Source: DAOUMF01 sp034408935 | Lineage (GTDB): Bacteria; Chloroflexota; Dehalococcoidia; SM23-28-2; RBG-16-64-32 | Direction of reading: 5' to 3' | Assembly: GCA_034408935.1 (NCBI GenBank) | Contig: DAOUMV010000003.1 | Coordinates: 272,221 to 336,220, forward strand | Length of the DNA stretch: 64,000 nt | Shown here: positions 25,400 through 34,551 of the stretch, piece after piece | Position numbering within the stretch: the stretch's first letter is position 1 | How the letters are laid out: every line of letters begins with the position of its first letter | Notes under the pieces: generated by a model | Database searches by the model: none | What the model saw: only the letters and a program-made list of their open reading frames with translations | What the model was told of the DNA's origin: nothing | Translations under genes and position numbers: made by a program

Positions 25400-26083
25400 A
25401 TGGCTGAGCCACTGACCACCCAGGAGCTGGAGGCACTGCGGGCGATCACCTCACCGACCGTGTGCAACGCCATCGAGACGTTCGACGTCCGGCCCCGGAG
25501 CGAGGGGTTCATGGACAGCACGATCAAGTGTCGCTTTACCGAGCTGGGAGCGATGGTCGGCTACGCCGTGACGGCGAAGATGAGGGCCCGCGAGCGTCCG
25601 CAGCAGGCGGTCGCGCCCTGGGATATGTGGGCGGAGATGGAGAAGGTTCCGAAGCCGTGGGTCGTGGTGATCGAGGACCTGGACTATCCCGATCCCATCG
25701 GCTCCTTCTGGGGCGAGGTTAACGGCAGCATCTACAAGGGCTTAGGGGCGGTTGGCACGGTGACGAACGGGGGCGTACGCGACCTGCCGGAGGTGCGCGC
25801 CACCGGCTTCCACTTCTTCTCGTTCTGCGTGCTGGTCTCGCACGCGTACCTTCACGTGGTGGAGGTTGGCACGCCGGTCAGCGTGGGCGGTCTAACCGTC
25901 AACCCGGGCGATCTGCTCCACGGCGACGAGCACGGCGTGACAAGCATTCCACTTGAGATCGCCCGCGAGGTGCCGAAAGCGGCAAAAGGGGTGGAGGCAC
26001 GGGAGCGGGTGATCATCGACTTCGCTCGCTCGTCGGAGTGCAGTGCGGACGGCCTCAAGAGGCTGTTCCAGTCGGGCAGGTGA
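25400..26083 (+). CDS. RraA family protein (aldolase/decarboxylase-like)
   Basis: A protein of 227 residues starting at ATG 25400 after AGGAG. It has the RraA/HMG-aldolase fold: SPTVCNAIETFDV near the N-terminus, then GSFWGEVNGSIYKGLGAVGTVTNGGVRDL, which holds the substrate-binding Arg and Asp, and GDLLHGDEHGVTSIP, which holds metal ligands. Members range from RNase E regulators to 4-hydroxy-4-methyl-2-oxoglutarate aldolases and oxaloacetate decarboxylases. The dehydrogenase just upstream favours a metabolic aldolase or decarboxylase role on a 2-oxoacid. Confidence 0.85.
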   Translation: MAEPLTTQELEALRAITSPTVCNAIETFDVRPRSEGFMDSTIKCRFTELGAMVGYAVTAKMRARERPQQAVAPWDMWAEMEKVPKPWVVVIEDLDYPDPIGSFWGEVNGSIYKGLGAVGTVTNGGVRDLPEVRATGFHFFSFCVLVSHAYLHVVEVGTPVSVGGLTVNPGDLLHGDEHGVTSIPLEIAREVPKAAKGVEARERVIIDFARSSECSADGLKRLFQSGR

Positions 26084-26139
26084 TCGAGGGTTAGCGGTCG
26101 CACCCGGCGCGACGCCTCGTGTAGCGCGTCCTTCGGCTG

Positions 26140-27726
26140 CTATCCTGTCGCGTTGAGGCGCGCGAATGCGCGCTTGTTGTTCTTGTAGATGTTCAGAAAC
26201 TCGCCGAAGAGCTCGTCGTAGACCTTGCGGTTGTCGGGGTTTGGGTCGTAGGTCTCGGTGATCTTGACGCGGTCGGGGATGTCATCGAAGGTGATGTACC
26301 CGAGAGCAGCCGAGGCGGCGAAGGCGGTGCCGCGAGCGTTCGCCAGTCGCGGCTGCTCGACCTGTCGGATCGTGCGGTCGAGGACGTCGGCGTGAATCTG
26401 GGACCACAAGCTTGACTGGGCACCGCCGCCGATGAAGTTGATCCCGTCGAGTCGCCTCTTGACGAACTTCTCCATGCTCCTGTGCATCCACCTCGTGTTG
26501 TACGCGACGCCCTCGAACACCGCCCTGATCATGTGCTCCCTGGTGGTGGTGAGCGACTGATTGAAGAAGCCGCCGCGCACCCTGTGATCCTCGATGGGCG
26601 TGCGTTCGCCGTTGAGCCATGGTGTGAAGATCAGCTTGTCGCTACCCGGCGGCACTCGCTCAGCCATGCGGTTGAAGGTATCCAGTACGTCATCCGGCGC
26701 AGCGCCGGCCAACAGATCGTCGTCGGCATAGAAGATGTTGTCTCGCAGTGTTGTCAGGCAGCCGCCGGCGGTCTCTTGCTCCGTGGCCGCCCAGTAGCGT
26801 CCCGGAATCCCCGAAGGCAGCGACGTGATGCTGTTGGTAAGGTCCGTTCTCTTGAACGGGACGTGGCAGGTCAACCAGGACGACGTGCCGATATAGAGAT
26901 GCGGTTCGAAGTCCCGGACAGCGCCCGAGCCGATCGCCGCGGACGCCGTATCGCCCGTTCCCATCACCACCTGAACGTCCTCTCTCAGTCCGAGTTCCTT
27001 GGCGATGTCGGCGGTGATCGGGCCCAGTATCGCGCCGGTCGGCTTCAGGTCCGGCAGCTTCTCCCGGTCAACGCCCGTGAGCGCGATCAGCTTGTCGACG
27101 TAGGTGACGTTGGCGAGATCGCGGTTGTCCGTCACCCAGTGGCCAGTAATCGAGTCGTAGGACGCTGCGACTTCGCCGGTGAGGCGCATGTTCAGGTAGT
27201 CCATCGGCTCGAGGAACTTGAAGGTTTGGCGATAGACGTCCGGGCGCTCGTTCTGGATGAAGAGGATGTGGCCGATGGAGTCCTTCCCGGTCCGTGACGG
27301 CATGCCGCCCGTCAGCCTCAGCCACCGCCACAGCTTCAGCGCGCCGTAGCCGGCGACGCTGGGGAAGCCGGCAGTGATGCGCTTGGCATATTTGCCGCCG
27401 CGCATGTCCATCCAGATGATGGCGTTCGCCAGGTGGTTGCCATCGCGGTCGATGGGGACGGTGCCCATCCACTGCGTCGTGAGGCTTATCGCAACGATGC
27501 TTTCGGCGGGAACGAGGCCTCGGGCCAGCAATCTCTTGGCCGCCGTCGTGATGGCGCGCCACCAATCATCGGGGTCCTGTTCGGCGCCGCCGCCGGGGAA
27601 GAGGAGGAGATCGGTCTTCTCGAACTCGTGGCCGGCGATGTAACCATCCGTGGAAACTAGAGCGACCTTGGGCCCGCCGGTGCCGAGATCGACGGCAAGG
27701 ACGTATTTGGCGTTGTCGGCTGTCAT
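26140..27726 (-). CDS. FGGY-family carbohydrate kinase (xylulokinase-like)
   Basis: A protein of 528 residues from ATG 27726, ten bases after GGAGGG. It phosphorylates a sugar or polyol with ATP. The N-terminal phosphate loop reads VDLGTGGPKVALVSTDG. Later blocks are TTQWMGTVPID, AIIWMDMRGGKYA, VVMGTGDTASAAIGSG, TPWLNGERTPIED and INFIGGGAQSSLW, the last forming part of the second FGGY signature. The length agrees with xylulokinase-like members. The neighbouring HisN-like gene lies 33 bases upstream in the same direction. Sugar unknown. Confidence 0.9.
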   Translation of the reverse strand: MTADNAKYVLAVDLGTGGPKVALVSTDGYIAGHEFEKTDLLLFPGGGAEQDPDDWWRAITTAAKRLLARGLVPAESIVAISLTTQWMGTVPIDRDGNHLANAIIWMDMRGGKYAKRITAGFPSVAGYGALKLWRWLRLTGGMPSRTGKDSIGHILFIQNERPDVYRQTFKFLEPMDYLNMRLTGEVAASYDSITGHWVTDNRDLANVTYVDKLIALTGVDREKLPDLKPTGAILGPITADIAKELGLREDVQVVMGTGDTASAAIGSGAVRDFEPHLYIGTSSWLTCHVPFKRTDLTNSITSLPSGIPGRYWAATEQETAGGCLTTLRDNIFYADDDLLAGAAPDDVLDTFNRMAERVPPGSDKLIFTPWLNGERTPIEDHRVRGGFFNQSLTTTREHMIRAVFEGVAYNTRWMHRSMEKFVKRRLDGINFIGGGAQSSLWSQIHADVLDRTIRQVEQPRLANARGTAFAASAALGYITFDDIPDRVKITETYDPNPDNRKVYDELFGEFLNIYKNNKRAFARLNATG

Positions 27727-27759
27727 CGTCGCTCTGCCCTCCATTCCCACGGCCGTCGG

Positions 27760-28527
27760 TCAGAGGCAGGCCAGCACCTGCTCATGGAGCAGGCCGTTGG
27801 TGGCCACAGCGTTGCCCCCTCGAATGGTGCGCTGGCCCTGCCAGTCGGTGAATCGGCCGCCGGCCTCCTCGATAATGGGTGGGAGGGGGGCGCAATCCCA
27901 GACGTGCATCAGCGGGTCGATCATGACGTCCGCCCGTCCCGTGGCCACGAGGGCATACCCGTAGCAGTCCGCCCACGTTCTGGCGCCGCCGGTCGCTCCT
28001 GCCAGACGGTTGAGCGCCGCGGACTGACCAGGATACGCATCGAACTTCAAGTCCGTGGTTAGCCATGTGGCGTCGCTGAGCTCGGAGGTGCTCGACACGT
28101 ACGCTCGCTGGCCGCGCCAGCGGCAACCTTCCCCCCTGGCGGCCGCAACCGTCTCGTTGAGCGCCGGGAGACGGATGACCCCAAGAAGAGGCTCGTCCTC
28201 TTGCTCCATGCCGATGAGGACGCCGTAGAGTGGCACGCCGTGGACGAATGAGAAAGTGCCGTCAATCGGGTCGATGATCCAGCGCCGCCGGGCCTCGGGC
28301 ATCGTCTCGCCGAACTCCTCGCCGATCAGGCCATCGACCGGGAACCTCGACTCGATCGTCTCGCGGATGTATTCCTCTGTCTCCCGGTCTGCTATCGTCA
28401 CCGGCGACATGTCGGGTTTCGTCTCGACGACGAACTGGCCCTGGAAGTACCTGAGGGTGATCTCGCCGGCCTTCTCCGACAGGTCGACCGCGAACTCGAG
28501 CAGATCACGCAGAGATTCACCAGCCAC
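27760..28527 (-). CDS. Inositol monophosphatase family protein (histidinol-phosphatase-like)
   Basis: A protein of 255 residues that removes phosphate from a sugar or polyol phosphate using magnesium. The metal ligands are in IGEEFGE (E70), IIDPIDGTFSF (D86, D89) and HVWDCAPLPPIIEEAGG near the C-terminus. The GTG start has GGGGAGGA upstream. The combination with a sugar kinase and dehydrogenases suggests turnover of a polyol or sugar phosphate. HisN, inositol-1-phosphatase and related activities cannot be told apart from sequence alone. Confidence 0.9.
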   Translation of the reverse strand: MAGESLRDLLEFAVDLSEKAGEITLRYFQGQFVVETKPDMSPVTIADRETEEYIRETIESRFPVDGLIGEEFGETMPEARRRWIIDPIDGTFSFVHGVPLYGVLIGMEQEDEPLLGVIRLPALNETVAAARGEGCRWRGQRAYVSSTSELSDATWLTTDLKFDAYPGQSAALNRLAGATGGARTWADCYGYALVATGRADVMIDPLMHVWDCAPLPPIIEEAGGRFTDWQGQRTIRGGNAVATNGLLHEQVLACL

Positions 28528-28543
28528 GAGATACGATCCTCCC

Positions 28544-29299
28544 CTAGCCTACATCTACCTTCGCCATGACACCGAGGTGGTCAGACGGGAACAGGGTCTC
28601 GTCGTCGGGATGAGGAGTGGCGAACGCCAGGTCGGCCTGAAGGACACGGGCACCGTCGACGAAGACGTAGTCCAGGCACCCCGGGGGCGAGGGATCGAAG
28701 GTGTTGATGGGCGTGGGCCAGGTTCTCTCCGGATCCCGGCCGTGCGCCGCCTCGTGGGCGGAGGCGAAGCGGGTCTTCATCAGCGTGACGGTCCGCTCCT
28801 CCGGGTATGCGTTGAAGTCGCCGACGGCCACGGTGGCGGCCGCGCCCTGCCATGTGTCGACCCAGGCGAGGAGGCGCTCGGCCTGGTGGAGCCTGTCCTG
28901 TGTGGCGGACGGAGGGTAGTGGAGGTGGGTGTTGTAGAAGTCCAGGGCCGCGCCGCCTTGCAGTCGCAATCGGAGCCGTTGAGCCACGTTCTCCTGCAGG
29001 AGGTAGTCGAGTCCCTCATGCGCCTCCACCGGCAGGCGCGACATAACCGCAAGCGCCTCCAGGTGGGCGCTACGTCGGGGCCGGGCCACGTGATAGATCT
29101 CGTAGGGTGGCGCATCGTTCATACGGTCGTTGGCGAGGCGGCAGATGGACACTCCCTGGTCGGTCGCCAGGTTGACCTCCTGCAGTCCGATGATATCGGG
29201 TCGAAGTGCTTCCAGTTGGTCGAGCAGAAGGGGAAACCTCTCATCCCAACGGCCCATCTTGTGGAAGAGATTGAGGGTGGCAACCGTGATTACGCTCAT
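28544..29299 (-). CDS. Endonuclease/exonuclease/phosphatase (EEP) family protein
   Basis: A protein of 251 residues from ATG 29299. The EEP fold is shown by VATLNLFHKMGRWDER, IIGLQEVNLA with the metal-binding Glu, NTHLHYPPS, VAVGDFNAYPEE with the Asp and Asn of the active site, CLDYVFVDG, and FPSDHLGVMAKV with the catalytic Asp-His. No signal peptide is seen, so it probably acts in the cytoplasm on a phosphodiester or phosphate ester. Substrate unknown. Confidence 0.88.
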   Translation of the reverse strand: MSVITVATLNLFHKMGRWDERFPLLLDQLEALRPDIIGLQEVNLATDQGVSICRLANDRMNDAPPYEIYHVARPRRSAHLEALAVMSRLPVEAHEGLDYLLQENVAQRLRLRLQGGAALDFYNTHLHYPPSATQDRLHQAERLLAWVDTWQGAAATVAVGDFNAYPEERTVTLMKTRFASAHEAAHGRDPERTWPTPINTFDPSPPGCLDYVFVDGARVLQADLAFATPHPDDETLFPSDHLGVMAKVDVG

Positions 29300-29483
29300 C
29301 GGACGCCTCGAATTGTATGTTGTCAGCATAGGTGGGACAACAACGGTGTGCTGACGGGCGGCCGCGCAGAGCGAACTCCCACGCGCGGCGATCGGTTTTC
29401 TCCGGGGTCACTGGTCAGCGAGCGTGGGGGGAGGCATACTGTGTGCGAAACGGGAATCCGATCAGCATGGAGGTGGATGACCG

Positions 29484-30533
29484 ATGACGGCGCGAACGGG
29501 CAACGCAAGAGGCGGGGGGTACCAGGAGGTCGAGATCACGAAGGCCGTCAAGCTGTGCGACCCCAGGGGCAACCTGCTGCCTGCCAGCGTCGGCTGGTCG
29601 AGGCATCCTCTGCACACCTGCAACCTCAAAGGCCACTGGCCGAGGAAGAAGAAGTGGAACTACTGGTGCGTCACCGGCGATAGCTACCTCTTCTCCGTTA
29701 CCTTGGCCAACGTAGACTACATCGGTCTCGCCTTCGCCTACTTCCTGGAATACGAGACGAAGAGGTTCATCGAGCAGACGGTGACGGTTCCCCTGGGCAG
29801 AGGATGCTCCATGCCCGACACGGTCAGCGGCGACGTCATCTTCGAGAACAGAGCGATTAATCTGTCGTTTGCGGAAGACCAGGGATGCACCCGGCTGCAT
29901 GTCGATAGTCCCGCGTTCGGAGGAACAACCCTTTCGGCGGAACTGCAGGTGGAGCATCCGAAAGACCACGAGACGCTGAACGTGGTCATCCCCTGGAGCA
30001 AGGATCGTTTCAACTTCACATCCAAGCAGAACTGCCTTCCGGCCAGCGGAACCGTCTCGATTGGAGACCAGACCGTCGAGTTTGCTCCTGGGAACGCGTT
30101 CGCTTGCCTGGATTACGGCCGGGGGATGTGGCGCTACGCCACCTCGTGGAACTGGGCCGCGTCCTCGGGAAGGCAGGGCGACCGAACGATCGGGTTGAAT
30201 CTCGGAGGCACCTGGACCGACGGAACGGGCCTGACCGAGAACGGCATCTGCGTGGACGGCCGGCTCAGCAAGATCGGCGAAGACGTGCATTTCGCCTTTG
30301 ACCGGACCGATTTCATGAAGCCGTGGGCCATGAAGACGCAGTCGTCGGAGCGGATCGATCTTGAGCTGGTGCCCTTTTTCGAGAGGACGGCAAAGACGAA
30401 TCTCCTGGTCGCCAAATCGGAGGTGCATCAGGTCATAGGCCGCATCTCAGGAACCGTCATCCCGGACGATGGGGCGGCCCTTCGCCTCGAGGAGATGATC
30501 GGGTGGGTGGAGTGGCACGATGCCCGCTGGTGA
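29484..30533 (+). CDS. DUF2804 family protein
   Basis: A protein of 349 residues, starting nine bases after GGAGGTG. Blocks that match DUF2804 are KLCDPRGNLLPASVGWSRHPL near the N-terminus, then KKWNYWCVTGDSYLFSVTLANVDY, LEYETKRFIEQTVTVPLGRG, and RGMWRYATSWNWAASSG. The fold is probably lipocalin- or concanavalin-like, but no enzymatic function is established. It lies in a run of sugar-related genes and reads away from the EEP gene. Confidence 0.8.
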   Translation: MTARTGNARGGGYQEVEITKAVKLCDPRGNLLPASVGWSRHPLHTCNLKGHWPRKKKWNYWCVTGDSYLFSVTLANVDYIGLAFAYFLEYETKRFIEQTVTVPLGRGCSMPDTVSGDVIFENRAINLSFAEDQGCTRLHVDSPAFGGTTLSAELQVEHPKDHETLNVVIPWSKDRFNFTSKQNCLPASGTVSIGDQTVEFAPGNAFACLDYGRGMWRYATSWNWAASSGRQGDRTIGLNLGGTWTDGTGLTENGICVDGRLSKIGEDVHFAFDRTDFMKPWAMKTQSSERIDLELVPFFERTAKTNLLVAKSEVHQVIGRISGTVIPDDGAALRLEEMIGWVEWHDARW

Positions 30534-30589
30534 TCACTTTGGGCCGTTGCCGGGCACTCAAAAGGGCCGCCGCAGCAGGCTGCTGGTGT

Positions 30590-30595
30590 TATAAT
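30590..30595 (+). promoter_or_regulatory. Possible -10 of the CoA transferase operon
   Basis: A consensus TATAAT lies 83 bases before the subunit A start. No clear -35 sits at the right distance. Confidence 0.3.
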
Positions 30596-30678
30596 TCGGC
30601 CTTGATGAGTCTGGCCCGCGAAGCCAGGGCGGTATCCGGGGTGCCGGGTGTCCGTCCTGTGGCGTGAGGGGGACTGCG

Positions 30679-31443
30679 ATGGCGATCAACAAGATTGTAG
30701 GCAGCTTCGACGAGGCGGTGGCGGACATCCCTGACGGCGCCGTGCTGCTCATCGGCGGATTCGGCGGGCCCGGCGAGTGCCCCAGCTATCTCATCGCTGC
30801 CGTGGCCCGGAAGGCCGTCAAGGAGCTCACCATCGTCGGCAACTCGGGTGGCTGGGGCCCGGAGTTGATCGAAATGCTGCGTGCCCGCATGGCTGTCCTG
30901 CTGAAGATCCCGCCGGACTGGTATGACCCGGGCCTCCTGGTGGGGCGGGGCCAGGTGAAGAAAGGGATCCTCTCGTTCCCGGCGGCCCCCGCCCACATCT
31001 TCACGCCGTTCGAAAAGGCGGTAATGGATGGGAAGGTTGAACTGGAGCTCATCGGGCAGGGCAGTTTGTGCGAGCGGATGCGCGCCGCCAAGGGGGGCAT
31101 CGCGGCCTTCTACACCCCCGTGGGGGTAGGCACTATCGTCGAGGAAGGGAAAGAGGTGCGGGAGTTCGGCGGCCGCAAGCACCTCCTGGAGATGGCGCTC
31201 AAGGGGGACTTCTCCCTTATTCGCGCTCACAAGGCCGACCGATACGGCAACCTGGTCTACCGGGGCTCGTCTCGCACCTTCAACGCCACCATGGCCGGCG
31301 CTTCCACCGTGACTATCGCCGAGGTGGACGAGGTGGTGGAGGCTGGCGCCCTGGACCCCGATCACATCGTGACGCCAGGGATATACGTGCAGCGGGTGGT
31401 GGTGCGCCCCCGCGAGCCGCGCCCCTGGGATGAGGCCATGTAG
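30679..31443 (+). CDS. CoA transferase subunit A
   Basis: A protein of 254 residues from the ATG at 30679, after GAGGGGG. It is the A half of a family I 3-oxoacid CoA transferase, which moves CoA between carboxylic acids. The oxyanion-hole region is VLLIGGFGGPGECPSYLI, and ELIGQGSLCERMRAAKGGIAAFYTP follows in the middle. It ends ten bases before subunit B. Acetate, glutaconate, oxoadipate and succinate types share this fold; the acceptor acid is not clear. Confidence 0.92.
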   Translation: MAINKIVGSFDEAVADIPDGAVLLIGGFGGPGECPSYLIAAVARKAVKELTIVGNSGGWGPELIEMLRARMAVLLKIPPDWYDPGLLVGRGQVKKGILSFPAAPAHIFTPFEKAVMDGKVELELIGQGSLCERMRAAKGGIAAFYTPVGVGTIVEEGKEVREFGGRKHLLEMALKGDFSLIRAHKADRYGNLVYRGSSRTFNATMAGASTVTIAEVDEVVEAGALDPDHIVTPGIYVQRVVVRPREPRPWDEAM

Positions 31444-31453
31444 GAGGGCCGCG

Positions 31454-32125
31454 ATGCCTGGAGAGCGACTGGACGAGCAGACGATGGCCCTGCGGGCCGC
31501 CAAGGAGTTCGAGGACGGGATGGTGGTGAACCTGGGGGTGGGCATCCCCACGCTCTGCAGCAACTTCGTGCCGGCGGGCAGGGAGGTCGTTTTCCAGTCG
31601 GAGAACGGGATCCTGGGCTTCGGGCCTATCGTCACCGACCCGGATGAGTCCGATGAGAACCTGATCAATGCCGGCGTGCAGCCCGTGCAGCCGAAGCCGG
31701 GGATGGCGGTCTTTGATCACGCCGAGAGCTTCGTCATGATCCGAGGGGGCCATATTGACGTGGCGGTTCTAGGGGCGCTGGAGGTGTCGGAGCGGGGCGA
31801 CCTGGCGAACTACACGCTGCCCGGCAAGCAGGTGGGCAGCTTCGGCGGCGGGCAGGACCTCGCCTTCTGCGCCAAGAAGCTGGTGGCAGTCATGACCCAC
31901 ACCACCAACGAGGGCAAGCCGAAGATCGTCAAGGAGCTAACGTCGCCCATCACGGCGCCCGCCTGCGTCGATCTCATCATCACGGACATCGCCGCGATTG
32001 ATGTGACTGACGATGGTCTCGTGTTGAGGGAGGCCGTCCCAGGCTGGGCGGCGGAGGACATTCAGGGCCTCACGGAGGCGAAGCTCAAGGTGGCCCCCGA
32101 CCTACGGGAGATGGAGCTTCTCTAG
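31454..32125 (+). CDS. CoA transferase subunit B
   Basis: A protein of 223 residues from ATG 31454, after GGAGGG. The catalytic glutamate that forms the CoA thioester is E50 in the SENG motif of VVFQSENGILGFGP. Other family blocks are VVNLGVGIPTLCSNFVP, IDVAVLGALEVSERGDLANY and VAVMTHTTNEGKPKIV. Together with subunit A it forms a two-subunit enzyme of the succinyl-CoA:3-ketoacid type. Confidence 0.93.
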   Translation: MPGERLDEQTMALRAAKEFEDGMVVNLGVGIPTLCSNFVPAGREVVFQSENGILGFGPIVTDPDESDENLINAGVQPVQPKPGMAVFDHAESFVMIRGGHIDVAVLGALEVSERGDLANYTLPGKQVGSFGGGQDLAFCAKKLVAVMTHTTNEGKPKIVKELTSPITAPACVDLIITDIAAIDVTDDGLVLREAVPGWAAEDIQGLTEAKLKVAPDLREMELL

Positions 32126-32455
32126 GGACGCCCGGAATCCGGGTTCAACCAGCGGCAGCCAGTACTATCGCGGATCGTCGCTCCTGGGATCTTTGTCAGC
32201 GTGGGGCCGCGTTAGCCGGGCCTCCTGTTTGCGCTCCCGCGATATCGCCCAAGTCAGTAGCGTAACGTCGTATGGGTACATCTCAATCTCCTCTATACTG
32301 GGATACGACGGCTTCCGAGAAGTGGATTGCATGGGGGCGCACGTCGGCAAGGGATCCCGCCATTGCTTGCGGGCTCCGCCGGCGTCCCGCTGCGGCGGGA
32401 GCGGGTTGGCCCCCTCGCTTAGCTCGCGAGATTTCGGTACGGGAGGTGATGCTAA
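32126..32455. other. Intergenic region, possible short minus-strand ORF
   Basis: No clear gene lies in this 330-base gap. On the minus strand an ATG at 32281, six bases after GAGGAG, opens a 38-codon frame ending at 32165 (MYPYDVTLLTWAISRERKQ...). It may be a small protein but has no recognised relatives. Near its left end CCCGGAATCCGGG forms a weak hairpin after the CoA transferase stop. Confidence 0.3.
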
Positions 32456-33553
32456 ATGACCGTGGGTAGCGCTCTGGCCGACCTGGCACGCGCTCGCGAG
32501 GGACGGCGACGCCGCGCGTCTAGCTGGGACCGCACGGGCGGCAACGCTGACTTCGTGGGCATCGGCGCCGGCCAAACGGTGGTTCTCTGCGACATCGAGG
32601 GCGCGGGGATCATCCGTCACATCTGGTGTACCATGGCTGCGCCCCGCAATCCCCTCTACGCTCGCACCACCCTGCTGCGCATGTTCTGGGATGATGCGCC
32701 CACTCCCTGCGTCGAGGTTCCCATCGGTGACTTCTTCGGCATCGGCCACGGCATCGTCAAGAACTTCGCGTCGCTGCCTCTCACCATGAGCCCGGAAGAC
32801 GGCCGGGGGTTCAACTGCTTCTTCCCTATGCCCTTTTCCAGTCGCGCCCGCATCGAGGTGACGAACGACTCGGACGCCGGGATGATCTTCTACTACTACG
32901 TGGACTACGAGGAGCACGACCGCCTGGAGGATGACCTCCTACGGTTCCACGCCCAGTGGCGGCGGGAAAACCCCACCGAGGGCTGGGGCGAGGGACGCTT
33001 CGACGATGACATCGAGGCTGGGCAGATAGGTGAGTACCGGCGAGAGGTGTGGGCAACCCCCAACCTGGATGGCGAGGGGAACTACGTCATCCTGGAGGCG
33101 GAAGGCCGCGGCCACTACGTCGGCTGCAACCTGAACATCGATTGCTTCTCGCGCCAGAAGAACGACTGGTACGGCGAGGGCGACGACATGATCTTCATCG
33201 ACGGGGATGTCTGGCCGCCGACCCTCCACGGCACCGGCACCGAGGACTACTTGAACACCGCGTTCTCGCCTCGCCAGGAGTTCAGCGCTCCCTACCACGG
33301 TCTGACCGTGTACTCCGGCAGCGAGGAGTGGCCCTACAAAGGCAAGAACTCCTCCTACCGCTTCCACATCGAGGACCCGATCATGTTCGAGAAGTCGATC
33401 CGGGTGACGATCGAGCATGGCCACGCCAACAACCTCTGGAACGACTACTCGTCGACGGCATACTGGTACCAGACGGAACCGCACGCGCCCTTCCCGCGGA
33501 TGCTGCCTGTCGACGAGCGGCTGCCGCGGGCCGAGGGGGAGGTGGCAAGGTGA
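32456..33553 (+). CDS. DUF2961 / GH172 family protein
   Basis: A protein of 365 residues starting after GGGAGGTG. DUF2961 proteins were recently assigned to glycoside hydrolase family 172, with fructofuranosidase and arabinofuranosidase-type activities. Characteristic blocks are IRHIWCTMAAP, TTLLRMFWDDAPTPCVEVPIGDFFGIGHG, NCFFPMPFSSRARIEVTND, IDGDVWPPTLHGTGTEDYLNTAF and YRFHIEDPIMFEKSIRVTIEHG. It has no signal peptide and would act inside the cell. It fits the surrounding sugar-related genes. Confidence 0.88.
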   Translation: MTVGSALADLARAREGRRRRASSWDRTGGNADFVGIGAGQTVVLCDIEGAGIIRHIWCTMAAPRNPLYARTTLLRMFWDDAPTPCVEVPIGDFFGIGHGIVKNFASLPLTMSPEDGRGFNCFFPMPFSSRARIEVTNDSDAGMIFYYYVDYEEHDRLEDDLLRFHAQWRRENPTEGWGEGRFDDDIEAGQIGEYRREVWATPNLDGEGNYVILEAEGRGHYVGCNLNIDCFSRQKNDWYGEGDDMIFIDGDVWPPTLHGTGTEDYLNTAFSPRQEFSAPYHGLTVYSGSEEWPYKGKNSSYRFHIEDPIMFEKSIRVTIEHGHANNLWNDYSSTAYWYQTEPHAPFPRMLPVDERLPRAEGEVAR

Positions 33554-33813
33554 GGGCCGTGCGCCGCCTCCCACAGGACTCGTTGCAGCATTCCCTTGGG
33601 GAGGGCGCCGGGCCGGACGGCCGCCGCCGTTGAGTCTGCGCGAATCGCCTCGTTGACCTCACTGAAGGGTCGGCTGATTCGTTGGCCGCGTCAAGCGCAG
33701 CAGACCTGTGGGTGCCCTGTTCATAGCCGGTGGGCTTCCGACGCCCTCTTGACGCAGGATCGGCCGGTGCAGATGATGCTTGCGTGCGCAGACGACTTGC
33801 GCGCCTGTGACGC

Positions 33814-34428
33814 TTGGCAGAGATATTCGACACCGTCAGGGGATATTGGGAACTCGTCCCCAAATGGGTTCGCCATGTGCTCTTCTTCTTGCTGACGTGG
33901 ATAGTGCCAGGTGGCCCGTTAGCTTATCTGTTGGCCTTGGCTGGCTTCTTCACCGCCAATGTCTTCTACGTAGTCCTTGTCGCGCTTCCCATCGGCACTC
34001 TCTCTTGGGCTGGCATGGAGGCGTTGCGACTTCGAGCTATGCAGAGCAGAGGACCCGCTGAGTGGCCAGCATATGAGCTAGTCCACCCGTCTCGGGATTC
34101 CCGCCCGATAGGCGTACCCGGCCATGTCCGGATGACTGATTCAGTGGAACTCATCCTGTTGGTCGACACTGGCTACTTGCAGGATAGAGCGTCATATCCG
34201 TTCGGTGGGGTGCAATGCCAGGTAGCAAACCCAGTGGGGGAAACCTGCACACTCGCTATTGCCGGAAACCCGCCACGCCAGATCAGAGTCAGCTATCCAC
34301 ATTGGTTCTCTGGCGCAGCACGTCTACAGAGTGGATTGCATGAAGTCACATGGACCCCTGGTTACACTGTGGGCGGCGCCGAGTACGCTGATGTGAAGTA
34401 TACGTTCATCATTCCCATCACCGGGTAA
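33814..34428 (+). CDS. Hypothetical membrane protein
   Basis: A protein of 204 residues from a possible TTG start. Two hydrophobic segments (about 20-38 and 40-64) lie near the N-terminus, followed by a beta-rich soluble part (VELILLVDTGYLQDRASYPFGG, VSYPHWFSGAARL, VKYTFIIPITG). No relatives are recognised. Base composition is visibly less GC-rich than its surroundings. The 260 bases before it hold no evident gene. Confidence 0.5.
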   Translation: MAEIFDTVRGYWELVPKWVRHVLFFLLTWIVPGGPLAYLLALAGFFTANVFYVVLVALPIGTLSWAGMEALRLRAMQSRGPAEWPAYELVHPSRDSRPIGVPGHVRMTDSVELILLVDTGYLQDRASYPFGGVQCQVANPVGETCTLAIAGNPPRQIRVSYPHWFSGAARLQSGLHEVTWTPGYTVGGAEYADVKYTFIIPITG

Positions 34429-34438
34429 GCGCAACCGG

Positions 34439-34454
34439 CCTGCAGGCAGGCAGG
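34439..34454. repeat. Degenerate palindromic repeat
   Basis: CCTGCAGGCAGGCAGG is a shortened relative of the 20-bp palindrome at 24099, lying 11 bases after the previous stop codon. Confidence 0.5.
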
Positions 34455-34551
34455 GATACGCTGAAACGCAGGACTGAAATGATACAATTCTCAGGACGCT
34501 GGTCGTGGAACTGGGCACAATGCCGACGAGGAAGCCGCACGCCACACGCCG

